Shown here one piece after another: positions 1-4,600 of a DNA stretch of 5,863 nt. The position numbers and the translations under genes are program-made. Below the pieces are notes generated by a model that saw nothing but the letters and a program-made list of their open reading frames with translations, was not told where the DNA came from and searched no databases. The first letter of the stretch is position 1. Every line of letters starts with the position of its first letter. Source of the DNA: Deltaproteobacteria bacterium (GTDB lineage Bacteria; Bdellovibrionota; UBA1018; UBA923); contig JACQAX010000120.1 of the NCBI GenBank assembly GCA_016194795.1, positions 1 to 5,863 of the forward strand, read 5' to 3'.

Positions 1-504
1 CTGCTCGAGCTGCTTGTTGACGATGTCGTCGACGATCGCGCCGGTGAAGCGGATGTGGCTGAACTTCACCGTGATCGTCGGCGTGAAGCCATGCTTCCAC
101 ATCGGGCTGTACCACCACATCGTGTTGAACGTCGCTTCGGCGCTCACCGACACCGTCGCGCCGGCCAGGGTGTTCACCGAAATCGCGGTTGTGATCGGAG
201 CGGCGGGCGAGTAGCTGAACGCCACGCCGACGCCTTCCGGTACCGAGACGCGGAAGTCGAGTCCTTCGCGATGCGTTTCGCGGCGGGGCTTCGAGGCGTC
301 GAGCTCGCCCTGCGCGCCCGCAAGCAGATGCTGCTGGAGCGCCGGATCGGCCATCGCCGCGCTCGTCAACGCCTTCTGCGTCTCTTCGGCCGACGGAAGG
401 ATCGACATGTTCCCGTCGATCGTCGGGAGGTTCGAGTCATCGGCCAGCGCGAGCGTCGCGCACAACGACAGGACGGCGAGAAAGCAGGTCAGAGTGGTTT
501 TCAT
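1..504 (-). CDS. Exported protein of unknown function, N-terminal part (cut by left edge)
   Basis: On the minus strand an ATG at 504-502 opens a frame of 168 codons with no stop that leaves the window at position 1. The first 21 residues form a clear Sec signal peptide: Lys at position 2, a hydrophobic core, and an ALA cleavage site before DDSN. There is no convincing lipobox. The mature part starts with a mostly polar, helix-prone stretch (about residues 22-75). It then becomes rich in Ser, Thr, Val and Ala with alternating hydrophobic residues, which suggests beta structure, and has an aromatic patch MWWYSPMW starting at residue 129. I do not recognise a family. Periplasmic or surface location is inferred from the signal peptide only. 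The gene is divergent from nadE, so it is probably its own transcription unit. The Shine-Dalgarno is weak (AAGATCGGA-like). The C-terminus and full length are unknown. Confidence 0.8.
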   Translation of the reverse strand, partial: MKTTLTCFLAVLSLCATLALADDSNLPTIDGNMSILPSAEETQKALTSAAMADPALQQHLLAGAQGELDASKPRRETHREGLDFRVSVPEGVGVAFSYSPAAPITTAISVNTLAGATVSVSAEATFNTMWWYSPMWKHGFTPTITVKFSHIRFTGAIVDDIVNKQLEQ

Positions 505-601
505 AAGTCCGATCTTTATAGTCAACTAATATTGGCAAATTATGAAGAGGGGTGACGACCCAGTTGCCGCTTCGTTCCGCTCGGAGTACTTTGAAATCCT
601 G
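505..601. promoter_or_regulatory. Divergent intergenic region, probable promoters
   Basis: This gap lies between two divergent genes, so promoters for both should fall here. Bases 508-550 are distinctly AT-rich compared with the GC-rich genes on either side. Candidate -10-like hexamers are TAATAT at 527-532 on the plus strand and TATAAA at 520-515 on the minus strand. I found no good -35 partner at 16-18 bases for either, so the exact sites are not assigned. The minus-strand candidate would leave an almost leaderless transcript. A GGAG at 583-586 sits 15 bases before the nadE ATG, which is rather far for a Shine-Dalgarno. Confidence 0.35.
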
Positions 602-1984
602 ATGAAAATCGCGCTTTGCCAGCTCAGCACGACCGTCGGCGCCTTTACCCACAATGTGGATAAGATCTGCGAATTCGTCCGTCAGGCCGCGGCTGAGAAG
701 GCCCAGATCGCGATTTTTCCCGAGCTCTGCCTCTCGTCCTATCCTCCGCTCGACCTGCTCGACCGTCCGGGCTTCGTGGCCGCCAACGCCGAAGCGGTGC
801 TGCGTCTCCAGCGGCAGCTCGCTTCGATCGAAGGCGCGCCCGAAACGATCATCTTCGGAAGCATCGTCGCCAACCCCAAGCCCCAGGGCCGCGCGATCCA
901 CAATGCCGCGGTCGTGTTGCATCAGAACGAAACGGTGCTGATCCAGCCGAAACGCCTGCTGCCGACCTACGACGTTTTCGACGAGGCTCGCTACTTCGAG
1001 CCCGGCCACGAGACTCGCGTGTGGGATTCGCCCTACGGGAAAATCGGGCTTACCGTCTGCGAGGACGCGTGGTTCGACGACGCGCACCTCGGACGCCAGA
1101 TCTACGCGGCCGACCCCGCCAAAGATCTCAAAGGCTGCGACTTCGTCATCAACATCAGCGCGTCCCCGTTCGAGCTGAACAAACGCAAGCGCCGCCAGCA
1201 GCTGCTCGCCGGCTTCGTGAAGCGCGTCGGCGCGCCGCTCGTCTACGTCAACCAGGTCGGCGCCAACGACGAGATCCTCTTCGACGGCGCGAGCCTCGTG
1301 TACTCCGCCGGCGGCGACGTGCTCTACGAGATGCCGAGCTTTCGCGAGGGGCTCTCGGTCATCGATTTCACGCCCGGCAAAAAGACCGGCGTTTCCGAGG
1401 TGGCCGCCTGGGCTCCGTCCGACTCGTCCTGGGAAAAGCTGTTCGTGGGCGAGCAGAAACACGATGACGAGCTCGAGCTGCTCCACAAGGGGCTCGTCAG
1501 CGGCATTCGCGAGTACTTTCAGAAAACCGGCTTCAAGCGCGCGGTGATCGGTCTGTCGGGCGGCATCGACTCGGCCGTCGTCGCGTGTCTCGCCGCCGAG
1601 GCGCTCGGGCCGCGCAACGTGCTCGGCGTCTCGATGCCCAGCCAGTACTCGTCGAGCCACAGCCTGGCCGACGCCGACGCGCTCGCGCGCGCGGTCGGGC
1701 TCGAGTATCGCATCCTCTCGCTCAAATTCATCTTCACGACGTTGCTCATGGAGGTGAAACCCGCCTTCCTCGGCGCCGCGCCCGACGCGACCGAAGAGAA
1801 CATGCAGGCGCGCCTGCGCGGCGTGATGCTGATGGCGCTCGCCAACAAGCGCAACGGCCTGGTGCTGACGACCGGAAACAAGTCCGCGCTGGCGGTGGGC
1901 TACTGCACCACCTATGGCGACCTGGCCGGCGCGCTCGCGCCGCCCGGCGACCTGCATAAGCGGGCTTCGACGCCGAGATTGTGA
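602..1984 (+). CDS. nadE: Glutamine-dependent NAD+ synthase, C-terminus lost through an internal gap and frameshift
   Basis: NadE makes NAD+ from deamido-NAD+, ATP and glutamine in the cytoplasm, the last step of NAD synthesis. The N-terminal nitrilase-type glutaminase domain (about residues 1-265) has its full triad: Glu41 in IFPEL, Lys117 in KRLLPTY and Cys153 in VCEDAW. The synthetase domain carries the ATP-binding SGGIDS loop at 319-324, then PSQYSSSHS, EENMQARLRG and TTGNKS. After GDLHK (Lys453) homology stops. The frame adds only RASTPRL and ends at 1984. About 65-70 residues of the synthetase domain are missing, and the true C-terminus follows in another frame (1963-2103). Start 602 is chosen because MKIALCQL matches the usual family N-terminus; the in-frame ATG at 542 would add 20 unconserved residues. 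As written the product should be inactive. In Glu-conserved TGNKSE the last residue is Ala429. Identification is secure; whether the break is real is not. Confidence 0.9.
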   Translation: MKIALCQLSTTVGAFTHNVDKICEFVRQAAAEKAQIAIFPELCLSSYPPLDLLDRPGFVAANAEAVLRLQRQLASIEGAPETIIFGSIVANPKPQGRAIHNAAVVLHQNETVLIQPKRLLPTYDVFDEARYFEPGHETRVWDSPYGKIGLTVCEDAWFDDAHLGRQIYAADPAKDLKGCDFVINISASPFELNKRKRRQQLLAGFVKRVGAPLVYVNQVGANDEILFDGASLVYSAGGDVLYEMPSFREGLSVIDFTPGKKTGVSEVAAWAPSDSSWEKLFVGEQKHDDELELLHKGLVSGIREYFQKTGFKRAVIGLSGGIDSAVVACLAAEALGPRNVLGVSMPSQYSSSHSLADADALARAVGLEYRILSLKFIFTTLLMEVKPAFLGAAPDATEENMQARLRGVMLMALANKRNGLVLTTGNKSALAVGYCTTYGDLAGALAPPGDLHKRASTPRL

Positions 1985-2103
1985 AGAAAATCCTCCATCT
2001 CGTGCGGATCTCCGAGTTCAAGCGGCGCCAGGCCGCCCCGTCGTTGAAGGTCACCTCCAAGGCGTTCGGGCTGGGCCGGCGCATTCCGGTCGCAAAAGCA
2101 TGA
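1963..2103 (+). pseudogene. nadE: Out-of-frame C-terminal fragment of the NAD+ synthase
   Basis: Read in frame 1, the 46 codons from 1963 to the TGA at 2101-2103 give GFDAEIVKKILHLV, EFKRRQAAPSLKVTSKAF and GLGRRIPVAKA. This is the standard NadE C-terminus: a helix, then the (E/F)KRRQAAP...SKAFG.GRR.P signature. It directly abuts the Lys453 codon of the upstream part (1958-1960) but in a different frame. The junction therefore lies within about 1958-1963, and a stretch of 3n+1 bases, roughly 200, is absent. The fragment has no internal stop and no visible decay, so the break is recent or artificial. It has no start of its own and would not be translated as a separate protein. Confidence 0.85.
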
Positions 2104-2321
2104 TCCTCGATATGGTCGGTCGATTGAGAGAAAGAGTTCGCTATGAGCTTGAAAGGGCAAGGAAACTTGCGCCCTTCATGGTCCGCCTCGGCTGGTCGCG
2201 GCTCGAGGGGCTCTACGAAAGCTATCAGAACGGGCGACGCGCCTGCGACCACGAGCTCGACCCGCGCCGGCGGAAGACGGGCGCTCGTCGAGGCTCTAAA
2301 AAGCGCCCGCCCAAGCGGTGA
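2100..2321 (+). CDS. Small basic protein, unknown function, overlapping the original nadE stop
   Basis: A 73-residue frame starts with an ATG at 2100-2102 that forms an ATGA overlap with the TGA (2101-2103) of the NadE C-terminal frame. This is a typical layout for translational coupling. An alternative start is Met at 2112. The N-terminal half (MVGRLRERV, YELERARKLAPFMV) looks like an amphipathic charged helix. The middle holds LGWSRLEGLYESYQNG, and the tail is strongly basic (RRRKTGARRG, KKRPPKR). It has no signal peptide, membrane segment or recognised domain. The central codons use the same G/C third positions as the neighbouring genes, which supports real coding, although the first 25 codons do so less. 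A role as a small nucleic-acid- or ribosome-associated protein is possible from charge alone and is unproven. It ends 56 bases before the terminator stem. Confidence 0.5.
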   Translation: MILDMVGRLRERVRYELERARKLAPFMVRLGWSRLEGLYESYQNGRRACDHELDPRRRKTGARRGSKKRPPKR

Positions 2322-2345
2322 GGGCACGGCGCCAACATCCCTTGC

Positions 2346-2373
2346 TTGACGAATTCCGTTGTGTTAACTAAGT
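2346..2373 (+). promoter_or_regulatory. Possible promoter for the infC operon
   Basis: TTGACG at 2346-2351 is a good match to a sigma70-type -35 box and lies in the only AT-rich gap before infC. The partner is poor: the AT-rich stretch TTAACTAAGT (2364-2373) contains no good -10 hexamer at 16-18 bases. If it is used, transcription would start around 2376-2382, so the hairpin at 2378-2402 would form the extreme 5' end of the mRNA. This is a candidate only. Confidence 0.3.
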
Positions 2374-2377
2374 GTTT

Positions 2378-2408
2378 CGAATGCCGGGCGAACCGGCATT
2401 TGTTTTTT
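2378..2408 (+). terminator. Intrinsic terminator or infC leader attenuator
   Basis: The stem AATGCCGG (2380-2387) pairs perfectly with CCGGCATT (2393-2400) around the 5-base loop GCGAA. It extends by a G-U pair and a C-G pair to a 10-bp stem, 2378-2387 with 2393-2402. Six T residues follow at 2403-2408. This is a textbook Rho-independent terminator. It ends only 10 bases before the infC Shine-Dalgarno. That leaves no room for a full promoter between them, so it either terminates the nadE transcript with an overlapping infC promoter or acts as a leader attenuator for the infC operon. Confidence 0.85.
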
Positions 2409-2418
2409 ATTCACCTTT

Positions 2419-2424
2419 AGGAGG
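2419..2424 (+). promoter_or_regulatory. Strong Shine-Dalgarno that sets the infC start at ATC
   Basis: A perfect AGGAGG lies 8 bases before the ATC at 2433-2435. No ATG, GTG or TTG is in frame near it; the first in-frame ATG is at 2553, inside conserved IF3 sequence. The only other in-frame ATC (2427) is 2 bases from the AGGAGG, too close. The site therefore fixes the non-canonical start. Confidence 0.85.
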
Positions 2425-2432
2425 ATATCCAG

Positions 2433-2852
2433 ATCGCTGCTCCAAACGTAATCCCGAGAGGGACCCGGGACAACAAGGACAAGGACGGAGTCCGCGTCAA
2501 CGAACGCATCCGTGGTGTTCAGCAAGTACGTGTTATCGATGAGACCGGAAAAATGATCGGCGTCTACATGACTGTAGACGCGGTCCGCATGGCGAAAGAG
2601 AGAGGTTACGATCTTCTTGAAGTTTCGCCGAGCGCCGACCCGCCGGTTTGCAAGATTGCCGATTACGGCAAGTACATGTACGAGAAGAAAAAGAAAGAAC
2701 ACGACGCTAAGAAAAAGCAGACTGTCATCAATATCAAAGAAGTGCAGCTGCGTCCCCAGACGGATGAGCACGATTTAGAATCGAGATGGTTAAGGATTGC
2801 GGCGCCGTCGAGTCGCCGCCCAAGTTGGAAGGCAAGCGCCTCACAGTGGTGA
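2433..2852 (+). CDS. infC: Translation initiation factor IF3, ATC start, C-terminal domain broken
   Basis: IF3 binds the 30S subunit, keeps 50S away and proofreads initiator tRNA and start codon. The frame starts at ATC 2433 (see the Shine-Dalgarno entry) and reads (fM)AAPNVIPRGTRDN, then GVRVNERIRGVQQVRVID (the usual RVNE.IR signature). The rest of the N-domain is MIGVYMTVDAVRMAKERGYD and LLEVSPSADPPVCKIADYGK. A lysine-rich linker follows (YMYEKKKKEHDAKKKQ), then the first C-domain strand INIKEVQLRPQTDEHDLE, ending at residue 116. Homology stops there; the frame adds 23 unrelated residues (SRWLRIAAPSS...) and ends at 2852. Around 41-42 residues of the 30S-binding C-domain are missing, including the region that normally carries RFRGRE. 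The true C-terminus lies in another frame at 2783-2872. The gene is followed by rpmI. IF3 is essential in the bacteria studied, so the product as written should not support growth. Confidence 0.92.
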   Translation: MAAPNVIPRGTRDNKDKDGVRVNERIRGVQQVRVIDETGKMIGVYMTVDAVRMAKERGYDLLEVSPSADPPVCKIADYGKYMYEKKKKEHDAKKKQTVINIKEVQLRPQTDEHDLESRWLRIAAPSSRRPSWKASASQW

Positions 2853-2872
2853 TTGCCCCGCTCAATAAGTAG
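2783..2872 (+). pseudogene. infC: Out-of-frame C-terminal fragment of IF3
   Basis: In frame 2 the 29 codons from 2783 to the TAG at 2870-2872 read EMVKDCGAVESPPKLEGK then RLTVVIAPLNK. This is the standard end of IF3 (V-E-x-P-P-K-x-E-G-(R/K)-x-(M/L)-x-x-V-(L/I)-A-P). It follows the last conserved N-terminal codon (GAA 2778-2780) almost at once, so the junction is within 2781-2783. About 124-127 bases, of the form 3n+1, are absent. There is no stop or decay in the fragment. It would not be translated on its own; it marks the true 3' end of infC, 26 bases before rpmI. Confidence 0.85.
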
Positions 2873-2898
2873 GAAAAGGAAGTAGAGGAGTTTTAGAT

Positions 2899-3102
2899 AT
2901 GCCGAAGATGAAGACGAAGAGAGCAGCCAAGAAGCGTTTTAAAGTGACCGCTACTGGCAAAGTGAAATTCAAGAAGGCCGGCAAGCGCCACCAGCTTGGC
3001 CACCGCAAGCGCGCGTCGAAGAAGCTCGCGAAGCGCAAGGGCTCGTACGTGCATCCTTCCAGCGCGCACCACGCGTTGGCTTGTGTTCCGTATCTGGCTT
3101 AA
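2899..3102 (+). CDS. rpmI: 50S ribosomal protein L35
   Basis: This 67-residue basic protein is part of the large ribosomal subunit. The N-terminus MPKMKTKRAAKKRFKVTATG is diagnostic for L35, followed by the KVKFKKAGKRHQLGHRKRAS and KKLAKRKGSYV region. Its length is close to the usual 62-67 residues. A GAGGAG at 2885-2890 lies 8 bases before the ATG. It sits between infC and rplT as in most bacteria. The last 15 residues (HPSSAHHALACVPYLA) keep the terminal PYL but are less basic and more His/Ala-rich than I remember for the family. The gene looks intact. Confidence 0.95.
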   Translation: MPKMKTKRAAKKRFKVTATGKVKFKKAGKRHQLGHRKRASKKLAKRKGSYVHPSSAHHALACVPYLA

Positions 3103-3141
3103 GAGTTTTTCAGAATCAGACTGTTTTAAGGAGTAGTTTCA

Positions 3142-3501
3142 ATGGCAAGAGCAAAACGTGGTACGAAGGCGCGCGCGCGCCGCAAAAAAATTCTCAACAT
3201 GGCCGAAGGCTTCACGCATCGTAGAAAAAATACGATCCGCCGTGGCGCCGAAGCCGTCGATCGCGCGAAGCGCTACGCTTACCGCGACCGCAAGGCAAAG
3301 AAGCGCGACTTCCGCCAGCTGTGGATCACGCGTATCGGCGCTGCCGCCGTCCTCAACGGCGTCAACTACAGCACGCTGATCTCGAAGCTTTCCGACGCCA
3401 AGATCAAGCTCGACCGCAAGGTTCTCGCGGACCTCGCCGTGTTCGATCCGGCCGCTTTCACCGCCGTGGTGCAGGCTGCTACCGGCGCTCGCGCTGCTTA
3501 A
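3142..3501 (+). CDS. rplT: 50S ribosomal protein L20
   Basis: L20 (119 residues) is an early-assembling 23S rRNA-binding protein. In E. coli and B. subtilis it represses its own infC-rpmI-rplT operon by binding mRNA. The basic N-terminal extension ARAKRGTKARARRKKILNMA is followed by GFTHRRKNTIRRGAEAVDRA, the signature YAYRDRKAKKRDFRQLWITR and IGAAAVLNGVNYSTLI. The globular end is DRKVLADLAVFDPAAFTAVV. Length and motifs are complete. A strong AAGGAG at 3128-3133 is 8 bases from the ATG, and the gap to rpmI is 39 bases with no hairpin. It ends in TAA at 3499-3501, 21 bases before pheS, and no terminator follows, so pheS is probably cotranscribed. Confidence 0.97.
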   Translation: MARAKRGTKARARRKKILNMAEGFTHRRKNTIRRGAEAVDRAKRYAYRDRKAKKRDFRQLWITRIGAAAVLNGVNYSTLISKLSDAKIKLDRKVLADLAVFDPAAFTAVVQAATGARAA

Positions 3502-3522
3502 TCGAGATTTTCGCTAAGCATC

Positions 3523-4584
3523 GTGGATCTGGCAAAATTAGTAGGTCGAATAGGCGAAGTCGAGACTGAGTGTCTGCGTGCCATCGCGGAGGCGCGCTCT
3601 GCTGCCGAGCTTGTCGAGGTGGACAACAAGTTCCTCTCCAAGAAAGGCGCGTTGAGCGAGCTGCTGAAGGCGCTGCGCGACGTCTCGGCCGCCGATCGTC
3701 CGAAAGTCGGAGCCAGGGCCAACGAGGCCAAAACGAAGCTCGAGGCCGCGCTTGTCGCCAAGCGCGACGGCTTCGAGAACGAGGCGCTGGCCTCGAGGCT
3801 CGAGAAGGAGCGCGTGGACTTCACGCTGCCGGCGCGCCGCGCGCCGGTGGGCTCGCTCCACCCGGTCACGAAGATCACCGCCGAGATCGTGGCGATCTTC
3901 CGCCGCCTGGGCTTCGAGCTCGCCGAAGGCCCCGAGATCGAGACCGAGTTCAACAACTTCGACGCGCTCAACATGCGCGAGGACCATCCCGCGCGCGACA
4001 TGCAGGACACGTTCTACGTGCAATCCGAAAAAGGCGGGCGCCTCCTGCGCACGCACACGTCGCCGGTGCAGATCCGCTCGATGCTCGCCAAGAAAAAGCC
4101 GCCCGTGCGCATTCTTTGCCCCGGCGCCGTTTTCCGCAGCGACTACGACATGACGCACTCGCCGATGTTCCATCAAGTCGAGGGCCTCTACGTCGACCGC
4201 GACGTGAGCTTCGCCGAGCTGCGCGGCGCGCTCCTGTTCTTCGCGCGCGAGATGTTCGGCGCGCAGACGCAGATCCGCCTGCGTCCCAGCTACTTTCCGT
4301 TCGTCGAGCCGGGCGCCGAGGTCGACGTGACCTGCGTGCTCTGCAAGGGGAAGGGCTGCCGCGTTTGCAAGGACACGGGCTGGCTCGAGATCCTCGGCGG
4401 CGGCATGGTGCACCCGAAAGTGTTCGAGGCCGTCGGTTACGGCACGGGCGAGAACCCCGAGCCGGTGACGGGCTTCGCTTTCGGCATGGGCGTCGAGCGC
4501 ATCGCGATGCTGAAGTACGGCGTGCCCGACCTGCGCCTGCTTTTCGAAAACGACGTCCGCTTCCTCAAACAGTTCGGCGTCTGA
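3523..4584 (+). CDS. pheS: Phenylalanyl-tRNA synthetase alpha subunit
   Basis: PheS is the catalytic class II subunit of the alpha2-beta2 enzyme that charges tRNA-Phe. The 353-residue product has a charged coiled-coil N-terminus (about 1-90, tRNA contact). The catalytic domain follows, with GPEIETEFNNFDALN, the Phe/ATP-site motif THTSPVQ at 177-183, motif 2 (FRSDYDMTHSPMFHQVEG, 204-221) and motif 3 (GFAFGMGVER, 317-326). Cysteines 271, 274, 279 and 282 form the CxxC..CxxC pattern found in many bacterial PheS proteins, just before WLEILGGGMVHP. The usual Cys of LGCGMVHP is Gly here. The start is GTG at 3523, because the frame is closed 5' by the rplT stop and offers no ATG or TTG before it. 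The Shine-Dalgarno is poor, so coupling to rplT is likely. The gene is full length. Confidence 0.96.
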   Translation: MDLAKLVGRIGEVETECLRAIAEARSAAELVEVDNKFLSKKGALSELLKALRDVSAADRPKVGARANEAKTKLEAALVAKRDGFENEALASRLEKERVDFTLPARRAPVGSLHPVTKITAEIVAIFRRLGFELAEGPEIETEFNNFDALNMREDHPARDMQDTFYVQSEKGGRLLRTHTSPVQIRSMLAKKKPPVRILCPGAVFRSDYDMTHSPMFHQVEGLYVDRDVSFAELRGALLFFAREMFGAQTQIRLRPSYFPFVEPGAEVDVTCVLCKGKGCRVCKDTGWLEILGGGMVHPKVFEAVGYGTGENPEPVTGFAFGMGVERIAMLKYGVPDLRLLFENDVRFLKQFGV

Positions 4585-4600
4585 CCGACCGGAGCGAAAA

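Noticed and set aside
542..601. Upstream in-frame ATG (542) as the start of nadE
   Set aside because: It adds 20 residues not seen in the family, lies in the AT-rich promoter-like gap and has no Shine-Dalgarno. The canonical MKIA N-terminus begins at 602.
437..1957. 506-codon open frame on the minus strand, antisense to nadE
   Set aside because: It lies opposite a well-supported gene, and its translation is low-complexity (Arg, Val, Glu, Ala, His-rich), as expected from the GC-rich codon pattern of nadE. It shows no recognisable motif.
2364..2771. 135-codon minus-strand frame with hydrophobic stretches opposite infC
   Set aside because: It is antisense to clearly conserved IF3 codons; the Leu/Phe/Val-rich appearance comes from complementing Lys- and Glu-rich sequence. 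It also crosses the terminator.
1958..2783. Programmed frameshift, translational bypass or intein as the cause of the broken genes
   Set aside because: These mechanisms remove or skip encoded sequence. Here the missing residues are not encoded at all, and no slippery heptamer, hairpin or intein block lies at the junctions.
3103..3141. Terminator or hairpin between rpmI and rplT
   Set aside because: The 39 bases contain short T runs but no stem of useful length; the genes are most likely cotranscribed.
3538..4413. 291-codon minus-strand frame and long frame +3 ORF (3570-4604) over pheS
   Set aside because: Both are GC-driven shadows of pheS, rich in Arg and Ala without motifs.
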